Assembly (NCBI RefSeq): GCF_032595875.1
Contig: NZ_CP132457.1
Span: 124,001 to 188,000, forward strand
Direction of reading: 5' to 3'
From: Borreliella andersonii
GTDB taxonomy: Bacteria; Spirochaetota; Spirochaetia; Borreliales; Borreliaceae
DNA length: 64,000 bases
The position numbers and the translations under genes were made by a program. This document shows, piece by piece, positions 1-8,562 of the stretch (the stretch's first letter is position 1; each line of letters begins with the position of its first letter). Below the pieces are notes generated by a model that worked only from the letters and a program-made list of their open reading frames with translations, was not told where the DNA came from and searched no databases.

Positions 1-134
1 TTATCCCCGAGTTTAGCAATAGTGTTATTAACTCTTACAAGCTTCTTTCTTATCAATTCCTCGCAAAATCTTCTTGACCCTACTCCCTTTTCAGCTAAAA
101 AAACATGAACTCTAGGGGCTTTAAGTGCAATCAT
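1..134 (-). CDS. S4-domain pseudouridine synthase, N-terminal part (RluB/RsuA type), cut by window edge
   Basis: Only the first 44 codons are inside the window; the gene continues beyond base 1. The visible peptide begins MIALKAPRVHVFLAEKGVGS and continues with RRFCEELIRKKLVRVN, the usual start of an S4 RNA-binding domain as found at the N-terminus of RsuA/RluB-type pseudouridine synthases. The ATG (132-134) overlaps the last 14 bases of scpA, implying translational coupling. The pairing of scpA with a 23S rRNA pseudouridine synthase is a common bacterial gene order, which supports the call. The catalytic domain is not visible, so the exact enzyme (RluB or RsuA type) is inference. Confidence 0.75.
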   Translation of the reverse strand, partial: MIALKAPRVHVFLAEKGVGSRRFCEELIRKKLVRVNNTIAKLGD

Positions 135-888
135 TAATTTTACAACCTCGATACAATACTAATTTATTATTCAAATATCCCAAATTTACAATATTAAGCA
201 TTTTGCACTCAAGAGATACTAAAAAATAAGAAAATCTCTCAAAAGAATAATTATCGGCATTAAAATCCAAAAGAGAATCAAAAATTACACTACTCTCTTT
301 ATTTAAAATAGAAATAATTTTCATCTTCTTCTCAAAAATTTTCAATTCGTATTTATTGCAAACAGCCTTAAATTTTCCATCACACAAAAAATTTTTATTA
401 ATAACTTTTTTCTTCAATGCACCAGATTTTCTATTTAAATCTTTCTTTTTATTATTATCATTAACACTAGCATTAATATTTTTAACAAAATTATCACTAT
501 CACCAAATATAAACTCTTCAATCATTTTTGAGTCATAGAATTTAAAATTTTTTGTTTGATTTAATTGTAATTTTTTATTTTCCTTATTTTTACTATAAGA
601 TATTAATTTTTCCACAACTTTGCGTTCAGCTTTATCCTTGTATTCAAGCTTCAGTGGAAATAAAATTTGAGTTTTCCAATAAAACAAATTATTAGCAAGA
701 TAAAAAAAATCGATCAATCCCCTAACGCTTATATTAAGGTCACCCGAAACACCTATAAATTCCTCAATTATTTGATTTAAACTCAAAGTTTTCAGAACAT
801 ACCTATTCATACTAACATATTCAAAAAAAAGCTCTATTCCACCAGTAAAATTATCAAGGCTGATAGAATAACTATCTAATTCAGACAT
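121..888 (-). CDS. scpA: Segregation and condensation protein A (ScpA), kleisin
   Basis: A 255-residue protein. ScpA is the kleisin that joins ScpB and the two heads of the SMC dimer in chromosome condensation. The N-terminus (YSISLDNFTGGIELFFEYV) matches the start of the kleisin domain, where other ScpA proteins have 'F.GPLDLLL.LI'; the GP is replaced here by GG. The middle (about residues 100-165) is Lys/Asn-rich and probably disordered, and the C-terminal 60 residues (IISILNKESSVIFDSLLDF) resemble the winged-helix part that contacts SMC. It sits between recA (14-nt gap) and the overlapping rluB-like gene. The sequence is divergent, and the call leans on the N-terminal motif and gene order. 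Confidence 0.7.
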   Translation of the reverse strand: MSELDSYSISLDNFTGGIELFFEYVSMNRYVLKTLSLNQIIEEFIGVSGDLNISVRGLIDFFYLANNLFYWKTQILFPLKLEYKDKAERKVVEKLISYSKNKENKKLQLNQTKNFKFYDSKMIEEFIFGDSDNFVKNINASVNDNNKKKDLNRKSGALKKKVINKNFLCDGKFKAVCNKYELKIFEKKMKIISILNKESSVIFDSLLDFNADNYSFERFSYFLVSLECKMLNIVNLGYLNNKLVLYRGCKINDCT

Positions 889-902
889 TTAAACTTTCCA
901 TA

Positions 903-2002
903 TTACTCAGATTCATCTTCTTTAAATTCAATAAAATTACCATCCTCTTGATCAAAATTATTAAAAATCATTTTTCTAAGTCTCTTATCCAAATCATTTG
1001 CAAGCTCTACTTCTTTAGTAAGATGCTCAATAACACTTTCTTTTCCTTGTCCCAACTTAGTATCTCCTAATGAATACCAAGAGCCTGTTTTTTGTATTAA
1101 ATTATGCTTAATAGCAGCATCTAAAATACCAGCTTCTCTTGAAATACCTTTTCCAAAATAAATTATCAATTCTACTTTACGAAAAGGTGGAGCAACCTTA
1201 TTCTTAACAATCTTAACTCTAATTCTATTGCCAATAACATCATCACTTGGGCCTGACCTGATTACTTGTTCGATCTTTCGAACCTCAAGTATAAGAGATG
1301 AATAAAACTTTAAAGCATTCCCACCAGTAGTGGTCTCAGGATTGCCGAACATAACACCAATCCTCATCCTTATTTGATTAATAAACATAATGCAAGTATT
1401 GGATTTAGAAAGTATACCAGTAATCTTTCTAAGAGCTTTGCTCATTAACCTCGCCTGAAGACCAATCTGAGAACCCCCCATTTCTCCATCTATTTCTAAT
1501 TTGAGAGTTAAAGCTGCTACAGAATCAACTACAATCAAATCAACACCACCACTTCTTATTAAATGCTCAGCAATCTCAAGGGCTTGCTCTTCAGTATCAG
1601 GCTGACTAAGCCAAAGTTCTGCAACATTCACTCCCAAAGCTTTCGCATAAACAGGATCAAGAGCATGCTCAGCATCAATAAAAGCAGCTATACCGCCTTC
1701 TTTTTGCACCTCAGCAATCGCTTGAAGGGTTAAAGTAGTCTTGCCAGACGACTCGGGGCCAAAAATTTCTATTATGCGACCCTTAGGATATCCACCAATA
1801 CCAAGAGCCTCATCTAATACAATAGATCCCCACTCGACATACTTTTTATACCCTTTCCAACGGGAAATTCTCCCATCTTAATAAGGCTTCCCTTTCCAAA
1901 AGCTTTTTCTATTTGAACTCTTGCAAGCTCAATAGCTTCCTCTTTACTTGCTCTTTCTATGGCAAAAACAGTTTTTTCTCTTTTCCCCTTTAACTTTGAC
2001 AT
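903..2002 (-). pseudogene. recA: RecA recombinase, frameshifted and decaying
   Basis: RecA polymerises on single-stranded DNA and catalyses strand exchange. Here the first frame starts at 2002 and stops after 62 codons (1814). The second frame, open from about 1830 to 903, carries the rest of RecA, including an intact Walker A (GPESSGKT) and the [19 protein letters not shown] loop 2. The break lies at a GGGG run on the coding strand (plus-strand C at 1828-1831); removing two G gives [12 protein letters not shown] and a 365-residue protein, the length I recall for Borrelia RecA. The rest of the reading frame also has changes at residues invariant in RecA: QPDTGEQ is [12 protein letters not shown] is ALTLK, GEMGDSQ is GEMGGSQ, and SLRLEVR is SLILEVR. 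Several unrelated damaging changes argue against a lone sequencing error. Confidence 0.88.
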
Positions 2003-2015
2003 TCTAAAATTTTTC

Positions 2016-4721
2016 CTAGCTAAATTTTATGGGTTCTATTTTCTTTACAAAATATCTAAAATTAGTATTATTTATAACAAAATTAAGACTATCCCCTTCT
2101 TTAGAATCAAGCAAATTTTCTCCAAAAGGTGATTTATATGAAATAATGCCTTCATCAGGGTTTGATTCCCAAGGTCCAAGTATTAAATAAGATTCATCTT
2201 TACCTGTAGTTTCATTTAAAATGACAACCCTAGTCCCAAAACCAACAACAGAACTTTGAAGATCCTTAGTATCTATAACTTTTGCATTCTCTATTTCCAA
2301 CATTAAGGAGTTTAATCTTTTCGTCAAAAACTGTTGTTTTTCCTTAGCAGAGTGATATTCGGCATTTTCTTTTAAATCACCAAGTTCACGAGCCTTTCCA
2401 ATTTCTTTTGAATTTTCTGGAATTTCAACTTCCTTTAAATGTTTAAGCTCTTTTTGCTTTTTGTTCAAAGAACTTAATATAGTTAAAAATCCAATTTCCA
2501 TCCTCTCGCCTGCAAGCTGAATTTTTTCATCTTCAAACTCAACCGAATCAAACAATTGCCTTATTATAGATTTAATCTGTAAAAGATCCTTTGGAGGAAA
2601 ATCTTTTACATAAAAACAAGTCATATAAACTCTTTTTGCAAGTTCTTCATCTCTAACGACCTCTAAGACCGATTTAAGATACCCATCTTTAACTAAAAGA
2701 TTAATTACCATCTTATAAATTCTTTTGCTTGCAACAGAATTATTTTTATTATTAATTTTGATAACACTATCTGTTAAAATTTTAATCAAATTAGATAAAA
2801 GATCTGAATCCGAATAGCTCAGCTCTATAGAATAAGTTTTACAATGCTTTAAAATCCAAATATAAGCATCCTTATAGATCTTATAATTTTTTATAACATA
2901 ATTAAATAATTTTTCCACTTCTCTGGGATCTTCTTTGTAAAGCGATTCAATAAGTCTCTTATTAACAGAATGAGGGAAAAGTTCTTTGTAATACAAAATC
3001 CAATTACTAAGTTCTTTTTTAATTAAAACAACTAATTCTTTTTTGATTTCTGCATTCAAAATTGAATCAAAAAGATCCACTATTCCTTTTGGGTACTCTT
3101 TTAAAAGAGATTCCAAATTAACATCTTTTTCTATATTAACTTTTGATGACAATTCTGCAGAAAAATTACCTAAAGATTTAAGAATAACATAAGAGCTTAT
3201 AACATGATGATCAACTTTTGTAAAATTGTTAACGTAAATTAAAAAATAACTAAGCATCTCTTCTTCAATATGCAAATCCTTAACAATTCCCTTAACGTTA
3301 CAATAGTTTATAAATATCTCGTATCTTTTATAAAAATCTTTTTCAATCTTAAATTTATCATACATTTTTTCATTCAAATTGGAAGATCTCTCATTATATA
3401 CATAACAATCAAGCTTGCCAGAATCCATAACAAAATGGGGATTATCTTTTAAAATCTGCTTTGCTTTCAAACTCCATGAATTCCACGAACTTTGAGTCAT
3501 CAAGCTTGGCACAAGCTCTTTTTTTATCCCCTTTAAATCAATAGCTTTATAGCTTTTTATGATAACCTTTATAGCCCACTCAATATCTTTTTTTACTCTA
3601 TCTGCAAGCTCCTCTTTAGGCGTTACAGCCTTTAATACTCTAATATCCTCTCTGCTAAGGGGAGACAAAGCAGACATAGCCATATCAAAACCAATAAAAT
3701 GACCTCTTTTGGAAACAAAATCAACCGTAATGCCATTATCATTTACATCTCTTACTATCCCAACAGACCAAGTCTGATGATAAACAAAATTGCCCTTTGC
3801 AAAAAACAAATATTTTTCAAAGTCTGAATATACATCAACAAAATTTTTATCTAAGTTTTCAATATCAGACTTTACAAGATAATCCTCAATATTTTTAACA
3901 TCTTTATACCTTTCTCTTAAAAATTTAACTAAATTTTCTCTTGCCTTATGATTTTTGTTATCAAGCTTTAAAATACCTTTTAAAATTTCTATTGTCTCAT
4001 CAACATTATCAGTCAAAGAATAATGATCAAATAAATCCTCATAAAGAACTATGGCCTTTTTAAATCCAAGATCTTTTTCAATTTTTTGCAAAATAAGCAA
4101 AAAAGAATCAAAATCATCTGAAACATAATAAATAAGCTTAGCCCATACTTCTCTGATTCCCGACATTTGTTTTTTATCAATAAAACGATAAATAGCTTTT
4201 CTAAAATAGAAAATTGATTTTTGCAAATCAATAGTTTCATAATAAGTAGCAAGTTGTCTAACAAATACAGTGTCATCAACATCTGCTTCAACAATTCTAG
4301 TCCAAATGCTTGGAAGCTTATCATTTTCATTGTTCTGAGCATATATCTTTGCAAGAGTATAAAGAGCGTGCTTATTCTCAGAAATTAAAAGCATTTCATT
4401 GCATATATGCTCAACAAGAACCCATTTTAAATTTTGAGAAAACAAATCAATAACGGCAAGCAAATTCATATCATTTAAAGGTCGCCTGCTATATATAAGC
4501 ATTCCAGAAATATAAAGACCTGCTATGCTTTTTTTAACATCCTTTAAATGCCTGCTACAAATATCAAGCACATCCTCTGTTAACCCCTCATCAATTATAT
4601 TATCTATCAAATCATCTAATTCTTTTATTTTGGCAAGAGAATAATTATTAACAACTATTCTTGTCCACTTATCTTCTTGTAAAATACTATCTAATTTCTC
4701 TATGGTAGTAATATTAGACAT
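2016..4721 (-). CDS. greA: GreA transcript cleavage factor with very long N-terminal extension
   Basis: A 901-residue protein; ordinary GreA is about 158. The last 150 residues are GreA: the coiled coil with [18 protein letters not shown] carries the acidic tip (Asp and Glu of DLKEN) that reaches into the RNA polymerase secondary channel, followed by the FKBP-like domain ([27 protein letters not shown]). The first about 740 residues are helical and TPR-like, of unknown role. The gene lies 13 nt downstream of recA's start in the same direction as the surrounding minus-strand genes; a 36-nt gap separates it from the TPR gene behind it. From memory, GreA of this length with an extension is normal for Borrelia, so this is lineage architecture and not an artefact. 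Confidence 0.9.
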   Translation of the reverse strand: MSNITTIEKLDSILQEDKWTRIVVNNYSLAKIKELDDLIDNIIDEGLTEDVLDICSRHLKDVKKSIAGLYISGMLIYSRRPLNDMNLLAVIDLFSQNLKWVLVEHICNEMLLISENKHALYTLAKIYAQNNENDKLPSIWTRIVEADVDDTVFVRQLATYYETIDLQKSIFYFRKAIYRFIDKKQMSGIREVWAKLIYYVSDDFDSFLLILQKIEKDLGFKKAIVLYEDLFDHYSLTDNVDETIEILKGILKLDNKNHKARENLVKFLRERYKDVKNIEDYLVKSDIENLDKNFVDVYSDFEKYLFFAKGNFVYHQTWSVGIVRDVNDNGITVDFVSKRGHFIGFDMAMSALSPLSREDIRVLKAVTPKEELADRVKKDIEWAIKVIIKSYKAIDLKGIKKELVPSLMTQSSWNSWSLKAKQILKDNPHFVMDSGKLDCYVYNERSSNLNEKMYDKFKIEKDFYKRYEIFINYCNVKGIVKDLHIEEEMLSYFLIYVNNFTKVDHHVISSYVILKSLGNFSAELSSKVNIEKDVNLESLLKEYPKGIVDLFDSILNAEIKKELVVLIKKELSNWILYYKELFPHSVNKRLIESLYKEDPREVEKLFNYVIKNYKIYKDAYIWILKHCKTYSIELSYSDSDLLSNLIKILTDSVIKINNKNNSVASKRIYKMVINLLVKDGYLKSVLEVVRDEELAKRVYMTCFYVKDFPPKDLLQIKSIIRQLFDSVEFEDEKIQLAGERMEIGFLTILSSLNKKQKELKHLKEVEIPENSKEIGKARELGDLKENAEYHSAKEKQQFLTKRLNSLMLEIENAKVIDTKDLQSSVVGFGTRVVILNETTGKDESYLILGPWESNPDEGIISYKSPFGENLLDSKEGDSLNFVINNTNFRYFVKKIEPIKFS

Positions 4722-4757
4722 TAAACTCTCCTAATATCGATTTTTTACATCAAGCAA

Positions 4758-5702
4758 CTAATTTACATACTGCTGATAAATACCTGGGTCTATTTCTTTT
4801 ATGTATAACAAAATCTCATCAATACGTGCTCTATCTTCTTTTATCCTTACATAATGATCAATAAGCCAAAAATATTTATTAATAAGCCTTGGTAACAATA
4901 TGCTTTCATTTATTGATCTATAAGACTTTTCTTTAAGTTCATTGCGCAAACTGTAAACAGACTGCTTTAGCTGTCCAAGCTCTATAGGCCTTAACTCTCT
5001 TTTAATATTAAAAACGCCATTAAGAGATCCATAAACAGGAATCCATTCTTTTATAAGATCATCTGAAATATTTCTGTCAGACTTAATAAGATCTATTAAT
5101 CTTAAAATCATATCAGACTCAAGAGAATATATATCTATCTTTTGGGGATTAATAAAAAAAGCCTCTCTGAATAAAACTTTGGCTTCTTTGATTTCATCAA
5201 CCAACGCATAAGAATCAGCAAGCTCTGCAACTACATCTGACTTATCTTTAAAATCTCCTAATATTTGCAAAAAAACATTAATTGCTCTCTCATAATTTCC
5301 CATGCCCTTATAAGACTTCGCAATTTTTATTAAAAGATCCAAATTTTCCGGATGCATTTTGTATATATTTTTATATATATAAAGACAGGTCTGAAACACA
5401 AAATATTTTATAGAATTGCGACCTTGCAAAAAATTACAACCCATCTTTTTCAAATATCGTCCTGCAAAATTATTCCACTCTCTTATTAAAAATTCTGCCT
5501 TTTCATAATCTTGCCCTATTCTATCAAGGCTTTCAACTTGACCATTCCAATACACAGAACTTTTCAAAGCTGTTAGAATTTCAATATTATCAAAATCAAG
5601 AGAATGAGCCTCCTCAGACTTTACTAAAGCTTCTTTGAAATTGCCTTTTCTAAAATCTAAATAAATCTCTTTGATCAATTCAACGATTCTCTCTGATGAC
5701 AC
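4758..5702 (-). CDS. TPR-repeat protein, function unknown
   Basis: A 314-residue soluble protein without a signal peptide. The middle holds tetratricopeptide-like helices (for example KMHPENLDLLIKIAKSYKGM and NYERAINVFLQILGDF, about residues 115-150; then ADSYALVDEIKEAKVLFREA), suggesting a protein-protein scaffold. The reading frame starts at GTG, preceded by GGTGGGG with short spacing; no in-frame ATG lies nearby. It is probably co-transcribed with the greA fusion (36-nt gap), whose N-terminal part is also repeat-like. Its product cannot be named from sequence. Confidence 0.7.
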   Translation of the reverse strand: MSSERIVELIKEIYLDFRKGNFKEALVKSEEAHSLDFDNIEILTALKSSVYWNGQVESLDRIGQDYEKAEFLIREWNNFAGRYLKKMGCNFLQGRNSIKYFVFQTCLYIYKNIYKMHPENLDLLIKIAKSYKGMGNYERAINVFLQILGDFKDKSDVVAELADSYALVDEIKEAKVLFREAFFINPQKIDIYSLESDMILRLIDLIKSDRNISDDLIKEWIPVYGSLNGVFNIKRELRPIELGQLKQSVYSLRNELKEKSYRSINESILLPRLINKYFWLIDHYVRIKEDRARIDEILLYIKEIDPGIYQQYVN

Positions 5703-5864
5703 ATCCCCACCATTTTAAACAATATATACAAACCCCCCTTACACTTTATATAATTATACCATTTATTAACTTTTAGTCAAACAAGAAATTAGGGCAAAAT
5801 AACAATATTTCATTTATTATTCTTTTAAAATAAAATCTTATATTATAATATTAAAAAGAAAATT

Positions 5865-7013
5865 GTGGGGTCAACTTCTAGCTATATGGAAACTAATAAA
5901 ATTATCAATAAGTCTATTTATTACTATAATTCAAAAAAATATTCACAAGCAATAAAACTCCTAGAAAAAGAAATTTTTTTATTCAAAAATTACTATTTAT
6001 ATCACTATGTTTTGGGAATGTCTTATCTTCGTATTGGAAACCTTGGCAATGCGCAAACATATCTTAAAAAAGCTTACACTTTAAACCCAAACGAATCAAA
6101 TATAAAACAGGCTATTGCTATACTTTTAGTAAGCCAAGGCAAAGAAGAAAAAGCCATTCAGATATGGCTTAAAATGATAGAAGAAAATCAAGAAGTAAAT
6201 CGATCAGAACTGTCTCTTGAAATTATTCGAAAAAATCCCATCAAAGGTTCTGCCTTTTTTAAAAATAGCAACCCATATGAAAAATTGTTTCCAACAATTA
6301 AAGCAATACCCGATAAAAATTCAACAAAATTAATCATAATAATTATTATAGGGGGAATTGTATTTATTTCGATGTTAGCAATCTATTTTATTTTTTATGA
6401 ACAAAAAACAACAACATCTGCAAATCTAAAAGCAGAAATAACTAAAAATTTAAATAATATTGCTGCTTACATTGATGACATTAAAATAAATAACAAAGAA
6501 AAAATAAAAAATGAAGAAGGCCAATTCATATTAATACTAACCAGCGACGAAATTAAAAATTCTTTCGAAAAAATCAAAATTTATTTAAAAAAGGGAAAAG
6601 ATAATCTTGCAAGAGTAGAAATAAATAAAATATTAAATTCAAATGCATCAGAATCAATAAAACTAAAAGCCAAAAATCTTGCAAGTTTTATCTCAAGACC
6701 AGATTTCATTAGCTTTAATGAACATCTAAACCTAAAAGATATTAAAAAAGATCCATCAATATATTCAAATGTGTATGTAAAATGGGAAGGAGTAGTGAAT
6801 AATATCGAAAAAAAAGATAACATAATTCAATTCGACTTTTATGTGGGATACAATAAAAATGTACTCTCCGGAATTATCCCAACAAAAACAACTTTTGATA
6901 TTGATATCGACTTTAAAGATAATGTTGAAATACTTGGACAAATAGAATACAAAAAGAACAAACTTACCTTAAATGCAATAACAATTAGAAAAATAGATAA
7001 AAATGCAAATTGA
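5865..7013 (+). CDS. TPR-repeat protein with one central membrane segment
   Basis: A 382-residue protein. Residues 10-110 hold TPR repeats (YLYHYVLGMSYLRIGNLGNA, AYTLNPNESNIKQAIAILLV). A single hydrophobic segment (KLIIIIIIGGIVFISMLAIY, about residues 156-178) divides it from a C-terminal domain of about 200 residues that ends in a possible small beta domain. The topology is therefore cytoplasmic TPR plus a periplasmic tail, or the reverse. The start could be GTG at 5865 or ATG at 5886 (METNKII); neither has a strong Shine-Dalgarno site. It is transcribed away from the neighbouring TPR gene, from a region with a TATAAT-like -10 at about 5840. Function unknown. Confidence 0.7.
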   Translation: MGSTSSYMETNKIINKSIYYYNSKKYSQAIKLLEKEIFLFKNYYLYHYVLGMSYLRIGNLGNAQTYLKKAYTLNPNESNIKQAIAILLVSQGKEEKAIQIWLKMIEENQEVNRSELSLEIIRKNPIKGSAFFKNSNPYEKLFPTIKAIPDKNSTKLIIIIIIGGIVFISMLAIYFIFYEQKTTTSANLKAEITKNLNNIAAYIDDIKINNKEKIKNEEGQFILILTSDEIKNSFEKIKIYLKKGKDNLARVEINKILNSNASESIKLKAKNLASFISRPDFISFNEHLNLKDIKKDPSIYSNVYVKWEGVVNNIEKKDNIIQFDFYVGYNKNVLSGIIPTKTTFDIDIDFKDNVEILGQIEYKKNKLTLNAITIRKIDKNAN

Positions 7014-7059
7014 TCCTTATATCTTTACCAAAATTTTAAAAAATAATTAACATTTAAGA

Positions 7060-8430
7060 TTAAAAAGGAGTGCACAGCAACTTTTCATTACATTTGATAA
7101 GATTTATTGATTCTTCAAAAGAAAGCAATAACTCTTCTTTCTTTGTCAAATCTCTTACTTTCATTTTATTTTCTTTATATTCTTCTTGACCAACAAAAAT
7201 TAAAAATCTTATTTCTTTGCTTAAAGCGTATTCTATTTGTTCTTTAATATTTTTACCATTTTTATTTTTAAAATAAACTTCACAAGAAATATTTTTAACC
7301 TTAGAATAATCATGATTTCTAAACCTAGTAGCAAGTTCATAATAATAATTTTGCAAAGCAATATCTAAATTTACAATCAAAACCTTAGATCTAGCTTTAG
7401 TGACAAATATTTTAATATAACTAAACTTTTCAAGATCAATTATATCCTTTATTCTGTCAACACCAAAAGATCCCCCAACTCCTGAAACTTTTTGAATAGA
7501 GCTTGAGAACGAAGAAACCAAATTATCATATCTTCCTCCACTACAAACACTACCCATATTACTGCCAAATACCTCGGATTCAAAAACAATTCCCGTATAA
7601 TAATCAAGTCCACGCGATATTTTAAGATTTAAGTTAAAAGAATCTTGAATTTTTAATAAACTAAGATGCTGAAAAACATCTTCTACCCTCTTGATAGACT
7701 CATTATCACCTAAAATACTCTTTAAAGCTTGTATTTTGTCTTTAAAAGCACCTTGCAAGCTTACTAAACTTAAGATTGAATCTACTGCTTCTTTTTCAAT
7801 CTCAAGAAGTAACGCTTCTTTAACCTTATCAATTCCTATTTTATCTATTTTATCAATATTTCTTAAAATAAAAATAGATTTTTCTTTAAGTCCTAATTTT
7901 TCAAAAAACGAATTCAATATACCAAGATGGGAATAATGGATAATAAATTTTTTATTAATGCCTTCTATAAAATTCAAAAAAATCTCTTCAAGTCCATAAT
8001 ATACAACAGAAAGAATCTCGGCATCACCTCTAAAACTGTCCTCTCCAACTATATCAAAATCGAATTGCATAAATTCTCTGTATCTACCCTTTTGAGAATT
8101 TTCTCCTCTGAAAACCTTTCCAAATTGAGAACGTCTGAAAGGAAATTTTAAAGCAGAAATATTTGTAGCAACAAATCTGGCAAAAGGAACAGTTAGATCA
8201 AATCGCATGGAAACATCTCTGCCTCCATTATCCTTGAACCTATAAATTTGCTTTTCAGTCTCATCCCCACTCTTTTTTAAAAGCAAATCTGAATATTCAA
8301 GAACTGGAGTATCTATCAAGTTAAAATTATAAGAATTAAGAACGCTAAAGATCTGTCTAACAATATGAATTCGAATCAAAGAATCCTTAGGTAAATAATC
8401 TTTAAAGCCTTTTAAAGTTTTAATATCCAT
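7060..8430 (-). CDS. hisS: Histidyl-tRNA synthetase
   Basis: A 456-residue class II aminoacyl-tRNA synthetase that charges tRNA-His with histidine. The N-terminus KTLKGFKDYLP is the family's opening motif. Motif 2 is seen in FPFRRSQFGKVFRGENSQKG followed by RYREFMQFDFDIVG. The histidine-specific signature GLDYYTGIVFE appears as ISRGLDYYTGIVFE (about residue 270), and motif 3 as SGVGGSFGVDRI. The C-terminal anticodon-binding domain begins near residue 340 (KIFVTKARSKVLIV). It is a single gene facing away from the penicillin-binding protein gene, with which it shares a 132-bp divergent promoter region. Confidence 0.95.
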   Translation of the reverse strand: MDIKTLKGFKDYLPKDSLIRIHIVRQIFSVLNSYNFNLIDTPVLEYSDLLLKKSGDETEKQIYRFKDNGGRDVSMRFDLTVPFARFVATNISALKFPFRRSQFGKVFRGENSQKGRYREFMQFDFDIVGEDSFRGDAEILSVVYYGLEEIFLNFIEGINKKFIIHYSHLGILNSFFEKLGLKEKSIFILRNIDKIDKIGIDKVKEALLLEIEKEAVDSILSLVSLQGAFKDKIQALKSILGDNESIKRVEDVFQHLSLLKIQDSFNLNLKISRGLDYYTGIVFESEVFGSNMGSVCSGGRYDNLVSSFSSSIQKVSGVGGSFGVDRIKDIIDLEKFSYIKIFVTKARSKVLIVNLDIALQNYYYELATRFRNHDYSKVKNISCEVYFKNKNGKNIKEQIEYALSKEIRFLIFVGQEEYKENKMKVRDLTKKEELLLSFEESINLIKCNEKLLCTPF

Positions 8431-8562
8431 TATATTATACCCTCTGCTATCTAGTAATTTACTTTTTCAGAATATAATAACATATAATAATATAGAAGCA
8501 AAAAAAAATGAATAATTTTTTATTTCATATAGTCATAAAATAATTTAAGAGGTCCAAAATTC

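Noticed and set aside
1814..2002. Programmed ribosomal frameshifting in recA
   Set aside because: The site is only GGGG without a slippery heptamer or a clear downstream structure, and the second part carries substitutions at invariant residues, which fits decay better.
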